Assembly: GCA_963774415.1 (NCBI GenBank)
Contig: CAVZEU010000004.1
Location: 382,181 to 446,180, forward strand
Reading direction: 5' to 3'
Length of the DNA stretch: 64,000 nucleotides
Source of the DNA: SZUA-36 sp963774415
GTDB taxonomy: Bacteria > Pseudomonadota > Gammaproteobacteria > Xanthomonadales > SZUA-36
How positions within the stretch are numbered: position 1 is the stretch's first letter; the number at the start of each line of letters is the position of its first letter. The position numbers and the translations under genes were made by a program. This document shows, one piece after another, positions 25,759 through 34,054 of the stretch. Below the pieces are notes generated by a model that worked only from the letters and a program-made list of their open reading frames with translations, ran no database searches and had not been told where the DNA came from.

Positions 25759-25946
25759 TTTCGTTCTCTCCCTGTCGTGCAAAATGCCGGCCCCCTTTCC
25801 CGCATAGTTGAAATGGCCCGGGTTCGCTTGAGTCGAGAGAAACCGGGAACCTGAGTATCAAGAAGTATAGGCGACGGGGAAAATGTTGCACGCGAGGTGC
25901 GCCCGTGCAGACCGCGATGGCGGGATGCCGTTCGGGGCTCCGCGCC

Positions 25947-26885
25947 TTACTGCCCGAACACTTCCTTTGGCCACATGCGGCTGAAGCACATCCATTGCGC
26001 CGGATCCTTTCGAATCCAGGACTCGAAGTGCTTGAACATGGCGGCGGTCATTTGCCTGGCCTGTTCCGCCGGGGGCGCTTCCGGGTCCGTCGGTCTGATG
26101 GGTCGATGGGCGGTCACGCGGAATTTCTGCTGGTCCAGCCTTTCGGTGGAGACCGGAACCAGATCACACTGGTGGCGCAAGGCGAGGCGGGCGGCCGCGG
26201 TATTGACCTCGATGGGCTTGCCGAAAAAATCGACCCGTTCCCCGCCATCGTAACGGGAGTCCACGATCAGACCAACGGCATTGCCTTGCCTGAGTTCCCT
26301 GGTCAGGTGACGCATACAGCCGTCGCGCGAGGTGAAATTCACGGGTAATGCCTCGCGCAAGCGCAAGATGAAGTCTTTCAGGTACGGGTTGACCTCGGGC
26401 GCGTAGACGGCGGTGACGCGCAGGCCGTAATGCGCGGCGATGAAGGCACCGATCTGCCAGGCGCCGATATGACCGCTGACCAGCACGACCGGACGCTGCC
26501 GGTAAAGGCTGAAGTCCATGCCCTCCTGCGTGACGAACTCGATGCGCCGTTGGCGTTCCTGCCAGATGCGCGGGACCAACACCAGGTCGACCGCGGCGCG
26601 GCCGAGGTTGCCGCAGACCGCGCGCGTGAGCCCTTCGATCTCCTTTCCGTCCCTGCCCGGGAGGGCAATTTGCAGGTTGCGGCGTATTTTCTCCGTGAAC
26701 GGGAGCACCGGCTTCAGCCACCTGAATAGCCGGTTGCCGAGGCCATAGGCGCGGGCGGTCGGCAATCGTTGCAGCAAGCGGGCGAGGGATTTGACCACGG
26801 CCGCTTCCACGAACCAGCTGAACTTGCGCAGTATCGGCAGCTTGTCGACGAGGCTTTTCGGGATCAGCAGATGTTTCTTGGCCAT
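25947..26885 (-). CDS. LpxL/HtrB-family acyltransferase with HX4Q instead of HX4D/E
   Basis: A 312-residue protein of the lysophospholipid/lipid A acyltransferase family (late acyltransferases LpxL/LpxM). It has IRRNLQIALPG near the N-terminus, VVLVSGHIGAWQIGAF, VDSRYDGGERVDFFGKP and a C-terminal PAQWMCFSRMWP, all in the family order. The catalytic dyad motif HX4(D/E) reads H139-IGAW-Q144, so the acidic residue is replaced by Gln. The usual DQ of the later motif reads DSRYDGG. It may be inactive, use another residue, or represent a functional variant. It lies 32 bp after a sulfotransferase gene on the same strand, so both may act on an envelope lipid. Confidence 0.82.
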   Translation of the reverse strand: MAKKHLLIPKSLVDKLPILRKFSWFVEAAVVKSLARLLQRLPTARAYGLGNRLFRWLKPVLPFTEKIRRNLQIALPGRDGKEIEGLTRAVCGNLGRAAVDLVLVPRIWQERQRRIEFVTQEGMDFSLYRQRPVVLVSGHIGAWQIGAFIAAHYGLRVTAVYAPEVNPYLKDFILRLREALPVNFTSRDGCMRHLTRELRQGNAVGLIVDSRYDGGERVDFFGKPIEVNTAAARLALRHQCDLVPVSTERLDQQKFRVTAHRPIRPTDPEAPPAEQARQMTAAMFKHFESWIRKDPAQWMCFSRMWPKEVFGQ

Positions 26886-26917
26886 GACCTTGGTTCGGGC
26901 TTACATTCCGGCGTGAA

Positions 26918-27865
26918 TCAGGGCCGCTTGGCCTCGTTCATCGCTGCCGCGGGCGGTTGCGAATAGCCCAGTTCAGGGGTCAGGCGCTCAGCCACCATCG
27001 CTTCCATCGCGGCGATCTGTTCGGCGTTGTAATAATCGCGGTAACCGCCGACCTTGCCGCGGCGCACTTTGGGCCCTTCGCCCTTGTTCGGCGCCATGCT
27101 GGAGTTCCTGAAATAATTGCTCTGCTCGAGCTTGCGCATGTTGTCGAAGGCGGCGAACTCGACCGCGTGTTCTATCTCGGCCCTGTCGAAAGGGGTGTCG
27201 AGGTAGCCGCAGAGCTTCACCATCGTTGCCACCGGTTCACTGCGCAAATCCTCGTAGCGGATCACCAGGCCGGTGTCACTGGCGGCCAGGCGGCGTTGCC
27301 ACAGGTTGTGAAAATCGATGAGTGCCGGCAGACCGACGCCTTCGTGCTGCGTGAACTCCCAGCGCGTGATCCGGTCCTTGTCGATCGGGTTCTCCAGCGT
27401 GCTGTTGATCAATTCCCGCTTGTAGGCCGAGGTGCGCTTGGTCAGCTGGATGTGCCACGACACCGCCAGGTCGAGCGGGTTGCGCGCCAGCAACACCAGC
27501 TTCTTGCCGCCGGCGCTCGGTCCCAGTTCGTCGAGCACGTCCTGGACGACGCTCTCGTAGGTATAGTAGCCGTTGCTGACCAGGAATCGCGGCAGGCTCT
27601 GGTCCAGGTTATAGAATTCATCCGACTTGACCAGCCGCCGCGGCGGCAGGCCGTAACGTACGTGGTAAAGGCGCGACAGCATCACCCGCAGCCAGGTGCC
27701 GCCGCTCTTCGGGTGGTTGATGATGATGAAATCGGCGGCGCGGGTCTTGCGCCCGTGCTGGCTTCTCAGCCACTTGCCGCGGGCTGCGATCCTGAGGCCG
27801 TAAGGCAGCGGCGCGGTCAGCGCAACGGCTGCAAACAGCCTGAACCGGTCCGGTATTCGGTACAT
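26918..27865 (-). CDS. sulfotransferase domain protein
   Basis: A 315-residue classical sulfotransferase. The 5'-phosphosulfate motif INHPKSGGTWLR (residues 49-60, core P52 to W58) is close to the canonical PKSGTTW. VLLARNPLDLAVSWH provides the 3'-phosphate-binding Arg and Ser, and RRGKVGGYRDYYN matches the C-terminal RKGxxGDWK signature. It would transfer sulfate from PAPS to a hydroxyl or amine acceptor. ATG 27865 follows GAGAGA; a longer frame to 27904 is less likely. It is upstream of the LpxL-like gene and downstream of the EF-G2-type gene. It is unrelated at close range to the sulfotransferase-like protein at 6742. Confidence 0.87.
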   Translation of the reverse strand: MYRIPDRFRLFAAVALTAPLPYGLRIAARGKWLRSQHGRKTRAADFIIINHPKSGGTWLRVMLSRLYHVRYGLPPRRLVKSDEFYNLDQSLPRFLVSNGYYTYESVVQDVLDELGPSAGGKKLVLLARNPLDLAVSWHIQLTKRTSAYKRELINSTLENPIDKDRITRWEFTQHEGVGLPALIDFHNLWQRRLAASDTGLVIRYEDLRSEPVATMVKLCGYLDTPFDRAEIEHAVEFAAFDNMRKLEQSNYFRNSSMAPNKGEGPKVRRGKVGGYRDYYNAEQIAAMEAMVAERLTPELGYSQPPAAAMNEAKRP

Positions 27866-27946
27866 GTGGTCTCTCGCTCGTGCAGGGGCAAACGGGCGGC
27901 CCATTATATCCCATGAGGCCGCCCGGCATAGCCGGCGAGATTGATT

Positions 27947-29989
27947 TTACTCGTCTTCCCTGGGCTTGTAAGCCTTGATCAGCTCCTGCTGGACATCTGA
28001 CGGCACCGGGTCGTAATGGCTGAATTCCATCGTGTAGCTGCCCTGGCCCTGGGTCAGGCTTTTCAGCTCCGTGTGGTAATTCGACAAGGCGCTCAACGGG
28101 ATGTCGGCGCGGATCGTGACCAGGCCGCCGCGCAGGCTCTCGGTGCCGCTGATGCGCGCCCTGCGCCCGGCCAGGTTGCCGGTGATGTCGCCCATGACCG
28201 CTTCCGGCACGGTGACCTCGACCTTCACGATCGGTTCGAGGATCTGCGGGCCGGCATTGTTGATCGCATCGAGAAAGGCGTGACGCGCCGCGATGACGAA
28301 AGCGATTTCCTTCGAATCGACCGGGTGGTACTTGCCGTCGTAGACCGTGACGGCCATGTCCTGGATGGCGTAGCCGGCGATCGCGCCTTCGTCGAGGATC
28401 TGGCGGATGCCTTTCTCCACCGCCGGGATCAGGTTGTACGGGATCGCGCCGCCGACCACCTCGTTGATGAACTCGAAGCCTTCACCGCGCGGTTTGGGCG
28501 CGACACGCAGAAAGACTTCGCCGAACTGGCCGGCGCCGCCGGTCTGTTTCTTGTGCCGGTAATGCCCTTCCGCCGGCCGCGTGATGGTCTCACGGTAGGC
28601 AATACGGGGCGGGCGCGTGGTGACCTCGACGTTATAGCGCTCCTGCATGCGCTCGAGCATGACGCGCATGTGCAGTTCGCCCAGACCGCGCATCACGGTC
28701 TCGTTCAATTCCTGGTTGTGCTCGACCACGAAACACGGGTCTTCCTCCTGCAAACGCTGCAGGGCGATGGAGAGCTTCTGCTCCTGTCCGCGGCTCTTGG
28801 TGTTGACGGCCAGGCCGAACATCGGTTGCGGAAAACTCGCTTCCTTGAAAGTGTAATTGTCGGCTTCGTGGGAATCGTGCAGCACGGCGCCGAAGGTGAT
28901 GTCCTCGACCTTGGCCAGTGCACAAATGTCACCCGGAACGCCGGCGTCGATTTCTTCGTGCTTGCCGCCCTGAATGGTGAACAGGTGGCCGATCTTCAGG
29001 GGCTTGCGCGCGTCGCCGACATACAACTGCGTGTCGGCCGTCAGCGTGCCCTGGTAAATACGGAAGATGCTCAGCTTGCCGACGAAGGGGTCGTTGGTGA
29101 TCTTGAATACGTGCGCGATGACATGGTGCTTGGCCTGGCCCGTGATCTCGACCTGTTTGGCTTCGCCACCTTCACCCTTGAAAAACGGCGGCGGGTTGCC
29201 GTCGCGGGGATTGGGCGCCAGGCGCTTGAAGAACTTGAGTAACTCGCCGGTGCCGGCACCGGTCTTGGCCGAGACGAAACAGATCGGCACCAGGTGCCCT
29301 TCGCGCAGCGCCTGTTCGAAGGCCGTATGCAGTTCCTCGCGTGTCAGTTCCTCGCCTTCGAGGAATTTTTCCATCAGGTCTTCATTGACTTCGACGACCT
29401 GGTCGATGATGGCGCTGTGCGCTTCCGACAGCGACAGGATGTCGGTCTCGCCGTCGGTCTGGAAGAAGCAGTCGCGCACCGTGCCGAAATTTTCCGCCGG
29501 CAGGTTGATCGGCAGGCATTCCGGTCCGAACTCCTCGCGCAGTTCGTCGACCACGCTGTTGAGGTCGACATCTTCGGCATCGATGCGGTTGACGATGATC
29601 ATGCGGCACAGGCGCCGCCGCTTCGCCCGTCGCATCAGGCCGCGGGTGGACAGCTCGATGCCGGCGTTCGCGTTGACCACGATGGCGGTCATTTCTGTGG
29701 CCATGATGCCGGCCAGCGTCGGGCCGCGAAAATCCGGGAATCCGGGGGTGTCGATCATGTTCAGGTGCATACCCTCAAAATCGAGGCTGGCGATGGCGGA
29801 GTCGAGCGAGTGCTGGTAATTGTGTTCCAGCGGGTCGTGATCGGTGGTGGTCGTGCCGCGCTCGACGGTGCCCGCTTCGCCCTTGGCGCCGGCCTTGACC
29901 AGTAGCGCTTCGACCAGTGTCGTCTTGCCTGATCCGGTATGGCCGACAAAGGTAACGTTGCGGATATCCTTGGTACGGTACTTGGGCAT
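27947..29989 (-). CDS. EF-G2-type translation-factor GTPase
   Basis: A 680-residue elongation-factor-G-like protein. The G1 loop is GHTGSGKTT (residues 16-24) instead of the GHVDAGKTT of canonical EF-G. G3 is DTPGFPDF with Phe84 in place of the catalytic His, and G4 reads NRID rather than NKxD. Domains II-V follow, with the conserved HYRHKKQTGGAGQFGEV and the PILEPIVKVEVTVPE region. These changes are typical of EF-G2/FusA2 paralogues, whose GTP hydrolysis and ribosome role differ from the housekeeping factor. ATG 29989 has AGGA upstream. The main fusA is probably elsewhere, in the str operon. Confidence 0.88.
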   Translation of the reverse strand: MPKYRTKDIRNVTFVGHTGSGKTTLVEALLVKAGAKGEAGTVERGTTTTDHDPLEHNYQHSLDSAIASLDFEGMHLNMIDTPGFPDFRGPTLAGIMATEMTAIVVNANAGIELSTRGLMRRAKRRRLCRMIIVNRIDAEDVDLNSVVDELREEFGPECLPINLPAENFGTVRDCFFQTDGETDILSLSEAHSAIIDQVVEVNEDLMEKFLEGEELTREELHTAFEQALREGHLVPICFVSAKTGAGTGELLKFFKRLAPNPRDGNPPPFFKGEGGEAKQVEITGQAKHHVIAHVFKITNDPFVGKLSIFRIYQGTLTADTQLYVGDARKPLKIGHLFTIQGGKHEEIDAGVPGDICALAKVEDITFGAVLHDSHEADNYTFKEASFPQPMFGLAVNTKSRGQEQKLSIALQRLQEEDPCFVVEHNQELNETVMRGLGELHMRVMLERMQERYNVEVTTRPPRIAYRETITRPAEGHYRHKKQTGGAGQFGEVFLRVAPKPRGEGFEFINEVVGGAIPYNLIPAVEKGIRQILDEGAIAGYAIQDMAVTVYDGKYHPVDSKEIAFVIAARHAFLDAINNAGPQILEPIVKVEVTVPEAVMGDITGNLAGRRARISGTESLRGGLVTIRADIPLSALSNYHTELKSLTQGQGSYTMEFSHYDPVPSDVQQELIKAYKPREDE

Positions 29990-30081
29990 GCAGCAGTCCT
30001 TTTTTGTGTCTGAATCAGTGTGGGACGGCCATCCTATTACGTTTATCCAAAAGCGGCAAATGACATAGGTCATCGGTGGGG

Positions 30082-30126
30082 CCGTTGGCTCCGTGCCAAC
30101 GCTGGGCGGACGCACGGAGCCAACGG
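30082..30126. repeat. 15-bp perfect inverted repeat in divergent promoter region
   Basis: CCGTTGGCTCCGTGC (30082-30096) recurs as its exact reverse complement GCACGGAGCCAACGG (30112-30126) with a 15-base spacer. It lies between the divergent EF-G2-type gene and the glycine-zipper gene. The spacing and symmetry suit a dimeric regulator's operator or a stable leader hairpin. Confidence 0.7.
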
Positions 30127-30210
30127 GCCGCGGCGTTCAGTTTCGATTCATCTGCGCTGCGTTAAGCTTTGCCCGACGGTCAGGGAACCGCATGTACACA
30201 GGAGATTGAA

Positions 30211-30822
30211 ATGGCCAAATACTTCGCAAGAACCACCGCAACGTGGCTGGCTGCAATCGCGATCCCGATGTGGGCGGTGCAGGCCCAGGCCTACGACCCG
30301 CAGCCCGACTTTGACGCACTGCATTACGAGTGGGCCAGGGTGCTCGATGCCCAGCCTGTCTATGAACGCGTCCAGATCCCGGAAACCCGGCGGGTATGCC
30401 GCAATGAGGCCGTGACCAGGCGCGTGCCGGAATACCGTTCACCGGCCCCGGTTATCGTCGGCGCCCTGTTGGGCGGGGTGATCGGCAGCGAACTGAGCCG
30501 CGGTCACGGCCACCGCTACCACGGTGGTTACCGCCGTGGCTACCGGTATGACCATGGGCACGGCGGCAACCGTGCCGCCGGCACGCTGGCGGGTGTCGCG
30601 ATCGGCAGCATCATCGGTAGTTCGGTGCAGTACAGCGCGGCGCCGCCGAGGTATTACGACGACGTCGTCAAGGTCTGCGGCACCGAGACACGCTACCGCG
30701 ACGAGGACCGTGTCGTGGCCTGGGACGTGACCTGGGACTTCCACGGCCAGGTCTACCACAGCCGCATGGACGAGGAACCCGGTGAGCGCATCAGGGTCAG
30801 TGTCAGGCCCATAGGCCGCTGA
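30211..30822 (+). CDS. glycine-zipper 2TM envelope protein
   Basis: A 203-residue exported protein with a signal peptide (TWLAAIAIPMWAVQAQAY). Two glycine-zipper segments, VIVGALLGGVIGSEL and AAGTLAGVAIGSIIGS, match the Rickettsia 17-kDa antigen-type glycine-zipper family. Between them is a Gly/His/Tyr/Arg-rich linker (GHGHRYHGGYRRGYRYDHGHG). No lipobox Cys is present. A central CRNEA and late VCGTETRY give two Cys. Such proteins are usually outer-membrane-associated; their role is structural and poorly known. GGAG precedes the ATG, and a strong intrinsic terminator follows at 30881. Confidence 0.83.
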   Translation: MAKYFARTTATWLAAIAIPMWAVQAQAYDPQPDFDALHYEWARVLDAQPVYERVQIPETRRVCRNEAVTRRVPEYRSPAPVIVGALLGGVIGSELSRGHGHRYHGGYRRGYRYDHGHGGNRAAGTLAGVAIGSIIGSSVQYSAAPPRYYDDVVKVCGTETRYRDEDRVVAWDVTWDFHGQVYHSRMDEEPGERIRVSVRPIGR

Positions 30823-30880
30823 ATCGGTCCAGGAACACACTCCAGCAGTTCCAAAGCACCCTCCGCGGAACTGCACCCCG

Positions 30881-30911
30881 GCGGTACCGGCAACCGGTAC
30901 CGCCTTTTTTT
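30881..30911 (+). terminator. rho-independent terminator
   Basis: A 10-bp stem GCGGTACCGG / CCGGTACCGC with a CAA loop is followed by CTTTTTTTAT. It is 59 bp after the glycine-zipper gene on the plus strand and isolates it from the aspartokinase operon. Confidence 0.93.
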
Positions 30912-31019
30912 ATCTCCGCGTGGGCCCCGACGACCCGGGTCGGGCAATCCAATGGCGCGCCGCGGGCAATCCGCCGACCTCAAAGCGATCATCCTGTACA
31001 GTTATATGCGCTTCCGGTA

Positions 31020-31236
31020 ACGTATTGCACCAGCCGAGCCTGGGCCTCGCCATAACGATATGGATCAGTATACTTTCAAGTTGGTTTCTTATTGCGCCAG
31101 GGGCGTAATCCATGACCCCGGCCCAGGCTCTATTGCGGCCCTGGCTTGTTCAGCCGCGCCTGGTCTTGAGCTTCCCTCGATCAGGGCCAGAAAAGGCTGC
31201 CCGGCGCCATCACCCGCAATACCGGTGCAATATGCA
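31020..31236 (+). mobile_element. decayed MITE-like element (copy 3) at the start of the aspartokinase gene
   Basis: This stretch aligns with the elements at 62563 and 44919. TATTGCACCAGCCG begins it, followed by TGGGCCTCGCCATAA (compare CTGGCCTCACCATAA), CTTGAGCTTCCCTC and AGGGCCAGAAAAGGCT, which also starts the nested module of the 62563 copy. It ends with CCGGTGCAATAT, the complement of the left end with 10 of 12 matches. It is diverged and lacks most of the inner module. The aspartokinase ATG at 31232 overlaps its right terminus. Confidence 0.7.
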
Positions 31237-32707
31237 GGCTGCAGGGCCCACGGACGTGTCTGAATCCTGGCGGGTACTCAAATTCGGTGGCAGCAGTGTC
31301 AGCGGCAAATGGCAGTGGGAAACCATTGCGGCATTGTTGCGCCGGCGCATCGACGACGGCCACAGGGTCGTCGTGGTTTGCTCCGCGGTAGCGGGTGTTA
31401 CCAATGCATTGCAGGCGCTGGCCGACGGCGGCGGGGCCACGGGGGATGGGCAGGTGACGGCGATCCTGGAGCGTCACCGCCAACTGGCGCGGGCCCTGGG
31501 GGTGGAGTCGCGGGACTTGCTCCTGCAGGCGCGGGAAGACATCGGCAACGCACTCCAATCCCTGTCGGGCGCCGCCACGGCAGGCGTGGGTTACGCGGCT
31601 CTGGCGTCGCTGTTGGCGATCGGTGAATGGCTCAGCACCCGCATCGGCGAGCGCTACCTGGCGCAGGCGCTGGAGATCGAGTGGGTCGATGCGCGGCTGG
31701 CGCTGGAGACCCTGCCTGAGGCCAACCCCGACGGACGCCGGGCCTGGTTGTCCGCGCGTTGCGACAGCCGCCCCAGCGAACGCTTGCAGCACGAATGGGC
31801 GTCGAAGAAGCCGGCGTTGATAACCGCGGGCTTCGTGGCAAGGCACCACCGGGGCGGCACCGCGCTGCTGGGCCGGGGCGGGTCGGATACGTCCGCCGCC
31901 TTGCTGGCGGGCCGGCTCAATGCCGACCGGGTCGAAATCTGGACCGACGTCAACGGTTTGTTCAGCGCCGACCCCCGTTTGGTTCCGTCCGCCCGCTTGT
32001 TGCGGACGCTGGCTTACGACGAGGCCCTGGAAATGGCGGCCAGCGGCGCCAGGGTCGTGCATTCGCGCTGCATCAGGGCGGCGGCCGACGCGTCGATCCC
32101 GATCGAGATTCGCGACCTGGCGCGCCCGCATGCCCGCGGCACGTGTATCTGCGCGCCGCCGGCGACAGCGGCCGGGGCCGCGCCACCCGCCGCGGGTATC
32201 CGCAGTGTTTGCCACCGCTCCGACATGGCGGTGTTGCTGCTGCGCAATCTCGACACCCGGGAACACGTCGGGTTCCTGGCGTGGGTATTTTCCTGCATCG
32301 CCGAGGCCGGCGTATCGATCGACCTCGTGGCGACATCAGAGACGACCACCACGGTCGCGCTCAACCGCACCAGCAATGTACTCGACGACGCCTTGCTGGA
32401 ACGGTTGGCGGAGTCGTTGCGGGCGCGTTGCGCGGTGACGGTTTATCCCGAGTGCAGCGCGATCAACCTGGTCGGCCGCGGCGTTCGGGTCGCGCTGGCC
32501 GGGCTCGACCCCGATGCGACGTTTTTTGCCCAGCGCCGGCTGCTGATGTTGTCGCAATCGGCCAACGACCTGTGTACCAGCATCGTCGTGATGGCCCAGG
32601 ACGCACAAGCGCTGCTCGAAAACCTGCACGGCCGGCTGATCGGCAACGGTTCCGGGGACGAGCGCCACGGCGCCGTGTTCGGCCCCGCCTGGCAGGAGCA
32701 GGCCTGA
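31232..32707 (+). CDS. aspartokinase (monofunctional, with C-terminal ACT domains)
   Basis: About 491 residues. The kinase domain starts with the signature VLKFGGSSVS and contains VVVVCSAVAGVTNAL, ITAGFVA, LGRGGSDTSAALLAG and IWTDVNGLFSADPRLV. The C-terminal third has two ACT-like repeats (VLLLRNLDTREHVGFLAWVF..., and a second region near INLVGRGVR). It phosphorylates aspartate at the entry to lysine, DAP, threonine and methionine synthesis. No homoserine dehydrogenase or DAP decarboxylase domain is fused. The start is uncertain: ATG 31232 lies in the end of a degraded MITE; GTG 31256 is an alternative. It ends three bases before murL, which suggests DAP supply for peptidoglycan. Confidence 0.88.
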   Translation: MQAAGPTDVSESWRVLKFGGSSVSGKWQWETIAALLRRRIDDGHRVVVVCSAVAGVTNALQALADGGGATGDGQVTAILERHRQLARALGVESRDLLLQAREDIGNALQSLSGAATAGVGYAALASLLAIGEWLSTRIGERYLAQALEIEWVDARLALETLPEANPDGRRAWLSARCDSRPSERLQHEWASKKPALITAGFVARHHRGGTALLGRGGSDTSAALLAGRLNADRVEIWTDVNGLFSADPRLVPSARLLRTLAYDEALEMAASGARVVHSRCIRAAADASIPIEIRDLARPHARGTCICAPPATAAGAAPPAAGIRSVCHRSDMAVLLLRNLDTREHVGFLAWVFSCIAEAGVSIDLVATSETTTTVALNRTSNVLDDALLERLAESLRARCAVTVYPECSAINLVGRGVRVALAGLDPDATFFAQRRLLMLSQSANDLCTSIVVMAQDAQALLENLHGRLIGNGSGDERHGAVFGPAWQEQA

Positions 32708-32710
32708 ACC

Positions 32711-34054
32711 GTGCAGCGGCCCGCAGACAGCGGCAAGCAAGCCGGGTGCTTCGCCTTTACGTCGTGCAATTACGACATGGCCAGCGGTGAAATCGCGTTG
32801 ACTTATGAAGTTGACGGCCTCGAGCTGGTGGAAGCGCTCAGCTTCCCGTGGCAGCCCTGGCCGGCCGACGCCTCGCGTCAGGCGGCATTCCTCAACGCCC
32901 TCGAATTGCTTCACCTGATCGCCGGCATTTCCTATTACAAGGCCGGTCTGGCGGCTGCCATCGCCGTTGGAGGCGATCGCCTGGACCCGGCATTGAGCGG
33001 TTTTCTGAACGAACTCTATACCCGCGGGCTGGGTGAATTCGCCTATGTCAACCAGCTTGATCTGTCCGGCTTGTCTTTGTTCCGGGCCAATACCGATGCA
33101 GCCCCCCGCGGTGTCGAACTGGACCTGCCCGAACGAGCGCTGGTGGCGATGGGCGGGGGCAAGGACAGCCTCGTCTGCCTGGAATTGTTGCGCGGCGCCG
33201 GCATCGAGGTTCAGCCTGTCTGCGTCGGCGGCGCCCCTTTGATCGCTGACACCGTCAGGGTGGCCGGTTTGCCGCTGATCCGTATCGGGCGCCGGCTGGC
33301 GCCACAGCTCGCCGAACTGAACGAGCAGGGGGCCTGGAATGGCCACGTGCCGGTCACGGCGATCAATTCCGCCGTCATCGTCTGCGCCGCCCTCCTTTAC
33401 GGCTACCGCTACGTCGTGTTCGCCAACGAGTCCTCGGCCGATGAGGCGACGCTGACCACGGCGCAGGGCCTGGAAGTGAACCACCAGTACAGCAAGAGCC
33501 TGGCGTTCGAACAGACCTTCGCCGCACTGGTCCATCGACGCGTGTCGCCGTCGCTGGATTACTTTTCCCTGCTGCGGCCGTTCGGCGAGGCGGCCATTGC
33601 CCGGCGTTTTGCGGCGCTTGACCGCTATCACGGCGTGTTTTCGAGCTGCAACCGCAATTTTCACCTGGACGGCGCGCGCATCGAGGGACGCTGGTGCGGG
33701 CGTTGCCCCAAGTGCCGCTTCACCGCGCTGGCGCTGGCGCCCTTCCTGGCGCCGGCGGACCTGAAAGCCATGCAGGGTGTCGATCTGCTGGACGAGAAAG
33801 GGCAGCTGGACGGTTTCAGGCAGCTTTGCGGTCTCGGCCAGGAAAAGCCGTTCGAATGCGTCGGCAGCGTGGCGGAAAGCCGGGCCCTGCTCAAGTGCCT
33901 GGCGGGACAGCCGCGGTGGCGCGGCAAAGCGGTGATCAGCGCGTTGGCGCAGGAGCCTGAAATCCGCCAGGCCGGTAGTCCGCGGTGGCAGCCGGATGTC
34001 CGGTCGGAGCACTGCATACCGGCAGCGGTCATGGCGAGAATCGATGCGTTTTGA
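32711..34054 (+). CDS. murL: UDP-MurNAc-L-Ala-L-Glu epimerase (MurL)
   Basis: A 447-residue protein that fits the MurL family, which epimerises the terminal L-Glu of UDP-MurNAc-L-Ala-L-Glu to D-Glu in an ATP-dependent reaction. Seen here are LVAMGGGKDSLVCLELL (an ATP-pyrophosphatase-like loop), AINSAVIVCAALLYGYRYVVFANE, and the Cys-rich FSSCNRNF...RWCGRCPKCRFTAL segment. The gene is immediately upstream of, and overlaps by 11 bp, a murD2-like gene, the same pairing described in Xanthomonas. Start is GTG 32711. The pair replaces the need for glutamate racemase (MurI) plus standard MurD. Confidence 0.87.
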   Translation: MQRPADSGKQAGCFAFTSCNYDMASGEIALTYEVDGLELVEALSFPWQPWPADASRQAAFLNALELLHLIAGISYYKAGLAAAIAVGGDRLDPALSGFLNELYTRGLGEFAYVNQLDLSGLSLFRANTDAAPRGVELDLPERALVAMGGGKDSLVCLELLRGAGIEVQPVCVGGAPLIADTVRVAGLPLIRIGRRLAPQLAELNEQGAWNGHVPVTAINSAVIVCAALLYGYRYVVFANESSADEATLTTAQGLEVNHQYSKSLAFEQTFAALVHRRVSPSLDYFSLLRPFGEAAIARRFAALDRYHGVFSSCNRNFHLDGARIEGRWCGRCPKCRFTALALAPFLAPADLKAMQGVDLLDEKGQLDGFRQLCGLGQEKPFECVGSVAESRALLKCLAGQPRWRGKAVISALAQEPEIRQAGSPRWQPDVRSEHCIPAAVMARIDAF

